Positions 38,389 through 49,738 of a stretch of 64,000 nt of DNA are shown here, one piece after another. The notes under the pieces were generated by a model that worked only from the letters and a program-made list of their open reading frames with translations, ran no database searches and was not told the DNA's origin. Source of the stretch: Aulostomus chinensis (taxonomy: Eukaryota; Chordata; Actinopteri; Syngnathiformes; Aulostomidae); contig JBBMOA010000013.1 of assembly GCA_037954235.1 (NCBI GenBank), positions 19,273,501-19,337,500 on the forward strand, in the 5' to 3' direction. Every line of letters starts with the position of its first letter. The first letter of the stretch is position 1. Made by a program: the position numbers and the translations under genes.

Positions 38389-39480
38389 CTGGAAACAAGC
38401 ACATATAAATAAAAGATGTATGACATGAAAATGAAGGTTGTATACCTATTTATAGTAGATTTAAATGTACAAACTGGCACAAGTGCCACTTTGACGACTG
38501 ATCAGATTTAGAAAAACGTGTTTATCCTAAGGGATCATAGAGCTATTTAAAGAGCTTTTTTCTGTACATCACAAAAAGAAAGCAGCATAAACAGAGATGT
38601 ACATAGTTTTAAAATGTATGTTCTATTTTCTATTATTGTCTTTTTGAATTTATTTATTTGGTTACATATGGCAGGCCAACTTTGGCCCCTGTGTGTTCAC
38701 CTTTTTGTTTAAACAAGCAATTTGGAGACAAAATAAATTGTATCTGTCTGCATTTCATTGTTTATTTGTCTGTCTGTCGGTTTGTTTGTTTGACTGTATT
38801 TACAATTTACAGTTTGTATTTACCTTTCTATATCCTAATACCATTTAGCTACAGACTTGATGAATGGTTGATGAGATAATGGAGCCAGGCTTCTAGCATT
38901 TGTGCTGGATTTGGTAGATACAGTACTGTGTACTGTAAACATGTCAGGATTTGTCAATGTTTTGGCATCACGTTTACTTTCCTCGACATTCGCGTTTCAA
39001 CCGGCTGCAGGCAGAGGCTAAAATGTGTGTAATATGGTTGAATAGATACAGTTGAAAGCATATTGTATAAAATCTATGTAAAAGCACAAATAACCTTGAG
39101 CTAAAAAGAAACTGATGATGTGATCTTTACACCATGTATAATTTGTATTTCGTTTTTGCCCATAATTAGTTTTAAAACCTCTATTTGAGCACATTTAGTG
39201 TTTGTGAACCCATGATCTATTCTTATCTTTCTACATTCAGAGGCCCCACACCTATTGTTTTCTTGGGAAACACAGAAATGTCCTTTCCTGCTGCTTCCCT
39301 TAAAGGATACATTTAGTATCCTGGGAATGTCCGGACAGTCAGGTCGTTCGAGGTTAGCGCACTTCCACCTCCCCTGGGCTTTTATTTTGAAAAGGAGCGA
39401 ACAACATTTCCGGTATCTTACTGTCAGTTTGTGACTTGACGTAGCTGTTGATTTGACAGGCGCTGACCAGGCGTAGTAGT

Positions 39481-39840
39481 CGTGCTGCTCCGGTAGGATC
39501 TTCCGACTCTCTGCCGTCACTCACGTCTCCTGGAGCCTCACTACGTCTCTACCGGGGAGGAACTAACGTCTGACCTCCAGCAGCGGAGTTTGGACGGTGA
39601 CCGGCTGAGTTGTGACCTGACAGCCTTGACGATCATTGTCACCACCGGAGCAGAAACGCCGCGGAGACCTCCGGCTTCAAATGAACGCACGAGCCGGTGG
39701 TTGACCGCCTCGTCCATCGGAAGAAGGCGGCGATGTGAAATCCGCGATGATCGACTTGGTGGAAAGTTGGGAGAGACGGCGCATCAAACTTAGGAGGGAG
39801 TTCAGTCATTCAGCGAAACGTGGCATTTAAATCAGCCATC
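39481..39840 (+). promoter_or_regulatory. XKRX 5' untranslated/promoter region, GC-rich
   Basis: GC and CpG content rise sharply here relative to the preceding 5 kb and stay high into the first coding exon. No TATA box stands out. Where transcription starts cannot be read from sequence alone. Confidence 0.4.
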
Positions 39841-42657
39841 ATGTGTGAAGTAGCTCCGGAGGAGCAGGAGAGCGAGATCACGGACGTTGAGGCGTCCGGG
39901 CCGGAGAACGGAGTCATGCTGGTAGTCCGCCACAGACAGGTCCACCCGCCCCTCAGCGTGGTGCTAGCCACGGTGCTCTACCTCGCTGAGTTCGTCGTCG
40001 CCGGCGTGCTCTGCAGCAACTACCACAAGAGCGACGATGTCGTGTGGTTGGGCTTCACCATCACCTTCATGCTGGTGCCCGCCGTGCTCATCCAGCTCGC
40101 CCTCACCTTCATCCACAGGGACCTGGGTCGGGACCGGCCGTGCGTCCTCTTCCTGCACCTGCTGCTCCTCGGGCCCCTCATTAGGTAGGTGGGGCAGGGG
40201 GGCTGCTCCTTCTAGGCCCTACACATTGGTAGTGCCCGCCCTGAAGGCCCTGATCCCTACTGGCTCCCTTATCATTACAGTCCATTCAACCAATAAGGGC
40301 ACCTAGCCAGCACTGTTGGATGAGTCAGTTGAGAAGTATTACCTCAAAGTTTAACAGTATTTAAAGAATAACTTTAGTAACAAACAAACAGCCTGCCTGT
40401 CAGAGATACTGGATAGTTTGTGCAGGAAGCAAAACCATTGGCCCCTGTTCAAAGTGGCTTTCAGTTCAGTTTATTAAAACAAACATAATTCCAGCTGTAA
40501 AAGCTGCTATATTACACAGTTCAAATCTTCCTAAATGATAGACAGTAAATTGTCTTAAGATTATTAATGCATCTACTCTTTTTTTTATGGATAAACAATT
40601 TCCTCCTTTCATTTAAAGTGCAGCAGCTCGATGTTGAGTCCATAACAACACAGAATCTTTAGCGTCTATCATGACGCTGTAATAGTTTTGATTCAACAGT
40701 CCGCCACCTTCAATCCACTGCAGTGGCCTCACTCAGCGTTATTCTGCAGAATTGTTTGACATGAAGTGATCACACTCCAGATGGAGTGTGTCTCCAGTAT
40801 AAATAATAGGCTGGGTGGCTGCTTCGGAACCACCCACGTGATGTGCGTGAGAAGGTCCAAAATCCTAAACACTTGCTGCCTTTAGATTCTTTTAATCTGA
40901 AATTCTCCTGGTGGTGTTTGTGTATCTTCCTGTCTGGTCTCTGAAACCCATCAGTCCAATGACTGGCGTCCGCCCTAGAAACACATCCTTCACATTCATG
41001 GCTTGTACGTGGCTCAGTTGAATGAGCTCATCGGGGAATAATGGCACCCAAAGGCCTCAGTGTTGCAGACCAGGCAGGCAGGCAGCTGATCAGGCCTGAC
41101 GGGTCAGAGAGGGGTCCTATAGTTGATGGTTTGATTCTGGTTCTTTACGGCAGAGGAGCAGCGGAAAGTCAAGTTCAAATACAGTCGAAGCAAAGTTTAA
41201 AATGAGGGACCTGTTTGACAACGAGTGAGTCATTGCAGGAAAACCTAGGCGAGACTTGTGAAATTCATATCAACACTTAATACTCCATCTGTGAGCTTTG
41301 TTTGGCCCTGAGGTGTCGCTCACAACTGATACTTCTATAGAGCTCACTGAAGGGTGTGTTCCCTCGCAGGGCTGGAAACTCTAGCCTCAGTCGTGCCGGT
41401 TATCTGCCGCAGAGAGAAAGAGAGAGAGCTTTCTGAGCAAACACTCCTGAGAAAGTTGCTGGATCCAAATAGATACAGTTCCCCTGTACTGAAAGATCAC
41501 TTGGCCCCTGATCAAACAGCTCCATAAATCCAGACTGACAGCAGCTCCAGGACCTGTTAGAACCACTGTCTCTGGGATCAGGTCGGCTGCAGGTTTGACG
41601 TTATCACATCCTGGAGATGAAGACACTTGCAGGAGACGGGTAGCAGCTCTGGAGATTACTTCTTAGGGCTGTATCGATAGAGTTGCTGAGGAAAAAACCT
41701 GCATGTCAGCAGCTATGATGGCATTTATGAGTCTATGGGTAGTTACACAGTTGCTGCCCTGTCATTCGTGGGTCATGGAACAGCTACACAATACTGATAC
41801 TGGAATATCTGTGCAGTGCCGTGAAACAAAATCCTGTGATTTATAGGGGAACTGATTTTACTCCAACAATCTAATAGAGCAAACGTAGCAGCGTCAGCTT
41901 TATCTTTCGACTCTGGTTCACGCACGCATACGATGGCAGTGAAAACAACATCGCCAGACATCCCAGCGAGTCTGTGGTGCCATGCTGCTGATTTATGACC
42001 AAACCTGTTCACAATTATAACCTGTTCCGCTCAGCTGCAGCACCTGACACGTGGCTAGAAAACAGACCGAGTTCACTGGCTCTGCTTCCTCTGTTTAACT
42101 TGAAGCTCATCGTCTAGGCTTCTGTGCTGTAAACAAACCACCTTATTTGTACAGATGGAAGGTTTCCTGTGTGGTTGGGGGACTGTGTAATTGCTGAGTC
42201 GGCTGCTGCGCGTCATCTGTTATCAAAAGTTGAATTTTAATTCTAAGCGGAGAACTGCAGGTGTTTTCTAAATGTTCTATTCCAGGGGTGGACTTCATGT
42301 TAAAGATACACACTGCTACATGGTGGATCATGTCTTGACTTGTTTTGTTACATGAACGATCCTGTTCCCACAGCAGTGACAGAGACTACATAATTACTGT
42401 ATCCGCCTGGACTCGCCCCAGCACACACACGGCGTGTTTTTATGAACTCAGTCCGACATGATTGGAGGCCTGATGCGTACTCCCGGGAGGCCAAAACAGG
42501 ATGATCTTGCAAAAGAGTTGTTGAAAGAATTTCCTGAATGCTCTGCAGAGCATGTCACAGTGACACACAACTCTTCTGTCTTTATAGAGGTATGTTTTGT
42601 TTTGTTTTTTGCAGTGCTGCTTGGATGTGTTAGGGTGCGCGTTCAGGCTGCAGGCGC

Positions 42658-42691
<34 letters not shown>

Positions 42692-45600
42692 GTGGGCCTT
42701 GAGAGTCTGAATATTGATTATCCTGCCTAATGCATTTATCAGTCCTGCTGGTTTTTTCCTCCCTAAGTGAAATTCAGTCTGCCTCTGGGTTGCTCCTCAG
42801 AATCCTAAGTGCACCTTGGCTGGACTTTAGTGCCCATGTACTGCACTCTTAGCCCACTCTACTGCCAATTTTTCTGGGAAAGAATGTCAGTAAATCAGGT
42901 TCTTGTGTCGTCTCTGTTACTCTACTGAAGCCTTTGTACACTAAAGAAGCCTGACCCTCATCTGCCTGTGGCTATCAGCCTGGGAGTGCATATACTGCAG
43001 TGGTGTGTGTGTGTGCGCGTGTGTGTGTGTGTGTGTGTGTGTGTGAGTGTATTCAGAGATAAGAGCCAGCTTACCAATAACGACATGATTTCCCCTGCCA
43101 GCCTCGAACATGTGGGTCAAACACAGTTCAAGGACCAGCATGGAGGCGCAGTGCTGCGTTGACACTGTCGGGGGACAAAAACAAGAAGTTGCAACTGAAG
43201 CAACAAAATCTGAAAATGGCCGACTGCTGATTCAGAGGACAGAGCTCGACAGCATATTTGAACCTCCAAGAAGTAAATTCATGAGGGATTCATGTCTCCA
43301 AAGTTGGGGAAAATTTTGCAAAGAAAAGATAACATTCCAGCAGGGTGATGTGAGATTTAGTGCTGCAGTGAGAGTTCCTCCCAGGGATGAGGTTGGAGTC
43401 TTGACTGCAGATGTGCAGAGTTTCAGGTTATTTTACTCTTTTATTTAGGGATTATAGTGTTTCCCTCTGTGCTCGCAGTTTCCTTGCACAGAAAAACACA
43501 CTTCCCTCCTCATGAATAGTGTTTTCTTCCTCCTGCGACCAAACACAGAGAGCATTTACCTTGCAAACGTTAAAGAGGACCACACCCTGAGATCTGGAAC
43601 CGTTCAGCCTACCTCCTGTGGCTGCCCTCTGGTGGAGCTGCAATGGTTGGTTGTTTGGGTGCAATCCAGGAAGAAAGGTCTCCTCATGATGGAGGGGATG
43701 TTTGGATCTACAGTCTCAGAGGAGGACAGTAACTAAATACAAATACTCTGCTTCTGTATTTGAATAGACTTTTCAGGGATGTGAATATAGTTTTTACTCT
43801 CTACATCTAAAACATAAATAACAGACTTCTACCAAAAGCAATGTTCCAATCACACAAAGATCACCTGAATTACGTCTGTAGTTCTCATGTTCATTATATT
43901 CTGTAATGTTTCCCTTTTTTTTAACTACTTTTAACTGTCGGACTTTTTTAACACAAGAAGCTGTTTTTGTAAGACTGCAAGTATTTTGGTCACCTTTCCT
44001 GATAATGAAAGAAGGGAAACAAAAGAGGCTATTTTGATATTTATGCATTTACATAACCCCAATCTTAATTAATATGCACTGTAGGAATTAATTAGTTTCA
44101 TCATGATTTTTTTTTTATTAGTAGTTTTGATTAAAGTTGTTTTTCTTATTGCTGGGGGCCTAAAAACACAAGACATCTATGTGTGTGTGTGCACATGCTT
44201 CACCTTCACCTAACACTGCCCTCTGTTGGTGAGAGAATATTACTCCACTCTCACTCTCTTTCACTCCCTCAGGTGTGTTGAAGCCCTGCTGCTCTATTTC
44301 AAAGCAGGTAAAAAGGAGGAGCCGTACGTCACCATCTCCAGGAAGATCCACCTCAAGAAGGGAACGAAGCTGCCCATCGAGTGTGAAATCGGCCAAACGG
44401 AACGCAACCTGGCCACCCACAGAAATGCCTTCAAGCGTACCGCCGTCATCCAGGCGTTCCTGGGCTCCACCCCTCAACTGACGCTCCAGCTGTACGCCAC
44501 CATCCAGGAGAAATACGTGCTCCCCATCAGATGTAAGAACGGAGGAGGAGTCAGGGAGCTTATAAGATACCTCATGTTACTCAAACAGCAGTGAATTACT
44601 AGGACAGTGTGGTCAGATTCAGGATGGAAGATTTGAGATGGGGACTTTAGCTTGGATGCAGGAAAATGTTGAGTATAAGGGCCAACGTTTGTGGTTTGGA
44701 AATATTACATAATCAAAGGGTGGGTACAGTAACTGCAAGTTTTCCATCCATTCCATCCATCCATTTTCTTCCGCTTATCCTGTTAAGGGTTGCAGGACTG
44801 GAGCCTATCCCAGCAGCTTTTGGGTGAGAGGCGGGGTTCACCCTGGACAAGTCACCAGTCCATCACAGGGCCAACACATAGAGACAGACAACCATTCACA
44901 CTCACAGTCACACCTACGGTCAATTTAGAGTATCAATCAGCCTCGTCCCCTCTTGATGTCTTTGGACTGTGGGAGGAAGCCCAGAGAGAACCCACACAGG
45001 AACAGGGAGAACATGGAGACTCCACACAGAAAGATCCTGTGCTCAAGCCGGTATTCAAACCCGGAACCTTCTTGCAAGTTTCCCTTTCCTTGAAAATATA
45101 TTTTTTTAAAAACACGCTCAACAGCTGAAACACAAATTCAGTAACTAGCAGGTGAACTTAAGTAGAACTTCCTCAGGAGAGGAACATGTTTAAATGATAT
45201 TCACATTTTGTACATCAGAAGACGTGCAAATGTAGTGAAAATGAAAAAGGAAAATAGATATTGTTGTGTCCTAACCACCAATAAGCAAATCTGGCTTGAC
45301 GTAAATATCAGCCATTGGAACGACACCTGATATATGCGGGAAAAAAAACAATATTTGGTGACACAGATCCCGTGCTGATATTATCGTGCAGCTCCAGTAA
45401 AAAAAAACAGGGCAACTGCTAAATGTCGGAGTGACTAATCGGTGTGCCAGGGTTGTTTTTTCTGCAGCCCATAAGATTATGCTGCTTTACTGATGGATTT
45501 TAACGATATGAACCCTGTTTTTGCTCCCGGGATGGTGTGATCCCTCTTTTATTTTTATTATTTGTAAGTGCTTCGGTATTGTGGTGACCTCTGTAAAACT

Positions 45601-46476
45601 GAACGAGCCACATTTGTGTGTGTTACAGTAGCCCTGATGATCATCACCCTGATCTCCATCACCTACGGCGCCCTCGTGTGCAGCGTTCTGGCCATCCAGA
45701 TCCGATACGATGACTACAAGGTGCGGGTGCGGCCTGTGGCCTACCTGTGCATGATCATTTGGAGAGGGTTGGAGATCGCCAGCCGTGTCACCGCCCTGGT
45801 CCTCTTCAGTACGGCGCTTCCCGAGTGGGTGATACTTGTCGGCATGCTTAACCTGCTCTTCTTCTTCTTCCTCCCCTGGGTTGAGTTCTGGGCCAGGAAA
45901 GGCTCCCTGACCAAGGACGTGGAGAAGGACTTCTCTAAGCTGGGTACCATCATAGTACTGTGCATGGTCACGCTGCTCTACGCCTGCATCAACATCTTCT
46001 GCTGGTCGGCGGTGCAGCTGGATCTCACTCATCGAGAGCTCATCGAAAGGAGGCAGCACTGGGTCCGCCTTGCCCTCTATTACTGCGGACGATTCATTGA
46101 GAACTTCGTCCTCATCACGCTCTGGTATTTCTTCAAGTCGGACTTCTACGAGTACGTGTGCGCCCCGCTGCTGGTCGTCCAGCTGCTGGTCTGCTACAGC
46201 ATGGCGGTGCTCTTCATGCTCGTCTTCTACCAGTTCTGTCACCCCTGCAGACGCCTCTTCAAGTACAATGTCCACGACTGCCTGCACTGTATTTGCTGTT
46301 GTAAAGGGAGGGAAGGAGAGGAGGGGAGGCGAGGGACGATGCCCCCCTCGTACTCCACCACCGCCACCATGGTGCTGGCGCAGGAGGAGCCGCTGGAGCT
46401 GCTGGATCCCCCAAACTCACACCCATATGATCTCAACAGCCACCCGGGAGAGCAGGAGACGGCTATCCTGGGATGA
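39841..46476 (+). CDS. XKRX: XK-related protein, X-linked (XKRX), complete 3-exon CDS, 483 aa
   Basis: XK-family multi-pass membrane protein; the family includes the XK blood-group protein and the XKR8-type phospholipid scramblases, and the function of XKRX itself is poorly known. Exons are 39841-40184 (donor ATTAG|GTAGGT), 44273-44532 and 45629-46476, 1452 nt in phase. Seen: an acidic N-terminus (MCEVAPEEQESEITDVE), then about nine hydrophobic segments including VVLATVLYLAEFVVAGVL (43-60) and two in exon 3 around LVGMLNLLFFFFLPWVEF and TIIVLCMVTLLYACINIF. Family blocks RCVEALLLYF, STPQLTLQLY, AIQIRYDDYK and FENFVL-like text are present. The cytoplasmic tail has a Cys cluster (CLHCICCC) and low-complexity Gly/Glu. 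It is slightly longer than the human protein (about 449 aa). The ATG at 39841 begins the conserved text. Choice of XKRX over XK rests mainly on the NOX1/CSTF2/ARL13A neighbours. A SINE sits in intron 2. Confidence 0.93.
42660..42689. repeat. (CAG)10 trinucleotide repeat in XKRX intron 1
   Basis: Ten CAG units on the plus strand, in the 4.1-kb first intron of XKRX. They lie in a short open frame that would read polyglutamine, but no exon evidence supports it. Confidence 0.95.
43004..43045. repeat. (TG)n microsatellite in XKRX intron 1
   Basis: TG run interrupted by CGCG, about 20 units. Confidence 0.95.
44746..45073 (-). mobile_element. tRNA-derived SINE, 5'-truncated copy in XKRX intron 2
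   Basis: Same family as 1749-2133 and same minus orientation: (TCCA)n at the left, then the CCTATCCCAGC body block and CATGGAGACTCCACACAG. It ends at AACCTTCTTG and lacks the last 60 or so bases (the A-box head). A short direct repeat TGCAAGTTT(T)CC flanks it (44734-44745 and 45074-45083), which suggests a target-site duplication after 5' truncation. Confidence 0.8.
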
Positions 46477-47124
46477 TATTGCAGATCAGAGATGAGACAG
46501 GTGGGGGGACGAGACAAGACTTCACACTCACAAGTGCTTTATCGTTGAAATGCACCCTGGGAATATTAAGGTTGAATAGTTTAACACAGAAGCCACAACA
46601 GGGACTTGATGTGTAGATGTGCGCGTTGCCTTTTTTCACTTAAGTGCACCAAACTAAGCATGGATTGAGAAAGACGTCGGATCCTGCTGTCTTTGTTTAG
46701 CACGGTTACATACATGAAGTGCGCCACCAGGCCCCAGCCAACCAAAGAATGTAGCACGCTGAGATATGCGGCGATGCACAAAGGCCGCCTTGAGAGAGCG
46801 GCAGTGGGTCAGGTACCGGAGTGGGCCAGGTGTGCAGGACACGTGCCAAGTGTGTTCGAGCCTGAAGACTGACCGGGACATCCCCGGTGGACGTCCTCAC
46901 AAGATTTCCCCACCACCACCCATCCATCCACCCACCGCCTGCCTCTGCACACAGTAGCGTGGAGTCAAAATACAGCAGGAGAGCAAGAAAAGGTCAAAGG
47001 AAGAAAAATGTTTCTTCCTTCTTCCCCGACTGCATAAACCTGCTGTGATGAATGCCTTTTATTGTTCACTGTCCAGTCTGGCTGATGGAACTGCTTTTTG
47101 GTCTAAAAACAGAAATAAAAACAA

Positions 47125-47149
47125 GACACACACACACACACACACACTC
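47125..47149. repeat. (CA)n microsatellite in the XKRX 3' region
   Basis: About 12 CA units, within the likely 3' UTR of XKRX. Confidence 0.93.
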
Positions 47150-47674
47150 ACACACAAACAAAATCTATTGGACTTTAAAGAAGGGCTGCAACTAACTGCT
47201 TTTTTTTTTTTTTACAATCAGTTAACGTCAATTACTTTCTCGAATAGACAGAAAAATACCTGTGAAAAAAATGCATCCATAATTTCCTGGTTTCGTCCTC
47301 CACCTCAAAACAAGACAAAACAAAAAGATTCAAAAGTAAAACATATGTGAGAATTTGGACCGAAAGGAATTTTGTCTCTTTAAAAAAAAACAACAACAAC
47401 AAACTTTAGTGGTTTGTTGACTTTTCAAATAAATCCACGAATCAGTAAACGTCTATTAATGAACCTCCTGTTGCAACTCTACTTTAAAGCATTCAGGGAA
47501 TATCAGATGTTTTGTAACGCAGATGTAATAACTTTTGATGCTGCATTAACAAGACTGACACTAATTGAGCTTCTACATTATTTGAGTGTTTTTACTTGAT
47601 TTTTTTTTTTTTTGTGTTTTGTCCTGTTTGTTCAGTGCCTTGACTACTCGCCTACTGTGTTACTTGAAACTTAA

Positions 47675-47680
47675 AATAAA
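47675..47680 (+). terminator. Candidate poly(A) signal for XKRX
   Basis: AATAAA followed within 40 bp by T-rich text, 1.2 kb after the XKRX stop. An earlier AATAAA lies at 47114-47119. If the later one is used, XKRX ends about 280 bp before the NOX1 TATA box. Confidence 0.45.
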
Positions 47681-47956
47681 ATATTCTGATGTCTAAACTG
47701 GATTCTTTTTTTTTTATGTCATAAATGAATCATGATTCATGTAAAGAAAAATAAACCAGGGTAAACTTCCCTGGATGATTAAACAAATACTTCCTCATTC
47801 TCAGATGACTCTCCAAACCTGACTTTCCGGCAAATAGAATGTGGTTTTTCTTCTCCAAAAGGGAAAAAAACCCGCCTCTAAGTTTCCGTACTGACACAAC
47901 TTCGCACCGCTGTGTGTTTATTTCCGCGTGTGCCATCTGCTGCGCACCTGTGGAGG

Positions 47957-47985
47957 TGGGCGGAGTCTGGGCTGCAGGTATAAAG
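47957..47985 (+). promoter_or_regulatory. NOX1 core promoter: GC box and TATA box
   Basis: GTGGGCGGAG (47957-47966, a GC box) is followed by TATAAAG at 47979-47985. The NOX1 ATG is at 48031, so transcription starting about 30 bp after the TATA box would leave a leader of only about 20-25 nt. This is inferred from spacing; no transcript data. Confidence 0.6.
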
Positions 47986-48030
47986 AAGACCCGCAAGGAC
48001 GCTGATGCGCCTTTACCGTAAGTGACAAAC

Positions 48031-48382
48031 ATGGCAAACTGGATTATCAACAATGGGCTCACGGCCTTCACGCTGGTGAGTTTATGCAATTTACTCCATA
48101 ATATATATATTTTTTTTAATAAAGAAGGGTGATAATTTATGATCAGTTTGGCCCGCAAAAGCACAGTTACCTTATTTTCATTTTTTTTTTCCTACAAAAA
48201 GAGAATAATTTCTGATTCCGGTGATCCTGATTGTGTTTGCAGGTTATCTGGATGGGAATCAACATTTTTCTTTTTGTCTGGTTTTATTTCTTCTACGATT
48301 TGGGGGATCAGTTTTTCTACACGCGTCACCTTTTAGGGGTGAGTCAGAAGACCCGAGATACCGGTTCCATACAGTCCAATGG

Positions 48383-48441
<59 letters not shown>

Positions 48442-48836
48442 ATTTATATTTATATTTATATGTATTGCATTTTCTATATACTGTACGTGTTTGCTCCAGT
48501 CTGCCTTGGCCTGGGCCAGAGCCCCCGCAGCTGTTCTCAACTTTAACTGCATGCTGATCCTCCTGCCGGTGTGCAGAAACCTTCTGTCTCTGGTCCGAGG
48601 CTCCCTCGTGGTAAGATGCTGCAGCAGCTCAATTATCCTTTTCACGTGTCCATCCTGGTTAATTGTATATATATATATGATATCTCCCAGGAAATTAAAT
48701 CATCATTTATTGTTGCTAATTTCCTTTTAACTGCATCCGCTACAGAAACAGTAGTATTTAATAGATAATATTAATAATATTCTATTTAATATAGATGTTG
48801 AAGCAAAGCTTTTGGAAGGATATTGTGGTATTTCTG

Positions 48837-48885
<49 letters not shown>

Positions 48886-49346
48886 AGATATAGATATAGA
48901 TATATGTATGTATAATCTTGTAATATCCAACCAAAGATGAATTAATGTTTTACATATATTTGCTGTTTGATCGATACAGGTTAGTTTAGGATAAAATGAA
49001 CTGCTGTGGAAAGATTTTCTATGCATATTTTTCCCATTGTTACCTTCCTCATCTTATCTTTCCAGTGTTGCAGCAGAAGTATGAGGAAACAGCTGGACAA
49101 AAACCTAAGTTTCCATAAGCTCGTTGCTTACATGATCGGCTTGATGACAGGTGATCTTGTTCTCTCTCATCTTTGGTTTTCTTGGTTTTATCCTTTGCTC
49201 TCACAAGCTTTACACTTTGTTCAAAGTTCAGTAGGTCGTAATAACTAAAGAGATACTGATTCTTCATCCTCTGGTACAGTTGTGGAAGAAAACAACTTAA
49301 ATCACACAAATGATAAAGAAAATGCGCTGTAATGCCCTGGAATTAC

Positions 49347-49404
<58 letters not shown>

Positions 49405-49700
49405 AAGCAACTAGATATAATCTGTTCCCTCAATTTAATTATTTTATATTTTTGGGACAAGGCATATCTGTGAGTGATTCAACAAACTTTTTAAAATTCA
49501 TTTTAGATTTAAGCTTTACTTTCCACACTGAAAATATCATCTGATCTACAGCTTTTTATGTGGACAGTCTTCTAAGAGATGAAGCTGACATTGTCGGGAT
49601 GTTCAGTTCTGCTTTAAAAAGCTGGAAACTTGATAAACAACATATAAAACAAATTGTGAAAATCATCTCTTGCCCTCTTATTACCTCGGAGCCACAAACA

Positions 49701-49738
<38 letters not shown>

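Larger units (their letters stand above)
34391..39480. other. Intergenic stretch between divergent ARL13A and XKRX
   Basis: ARL13A reads left and XKRX reads right from this interval. It is AT-rich, with (CA)n tracts at 34551-34603 and 37371-37424. The only coding-like piece is the minus-strand segment at 38222-38388, listed separately. Bases 35700-37250 are low-complexity AT-rich text where I see nothing. Confidence 0.55.

Noticed and set aside
39101..39520. 139-codon minus-strand open frame next to XKRX
   Set aside because: It covers the GC-rich XKRX upstream region, has no splice pattern or similarity, and does not join in a meaningful way to the orphan segment at 38222-38388.
42458..42730. 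Open frame with polyglutamine in XKRX intron 1
   Set aside because: A GTATGT donor is present near 42590, but no acceptor or start context and no similarity; the Q run is simply the CAG microsatellite read in frame.
45487..46287. 266-codon minus-strand open frame rich in Asp, Glu and His
   Set aside because: Antisense shadow of XKRX exon 3; composition is typical of the complement of a hydrophobic coding exon.
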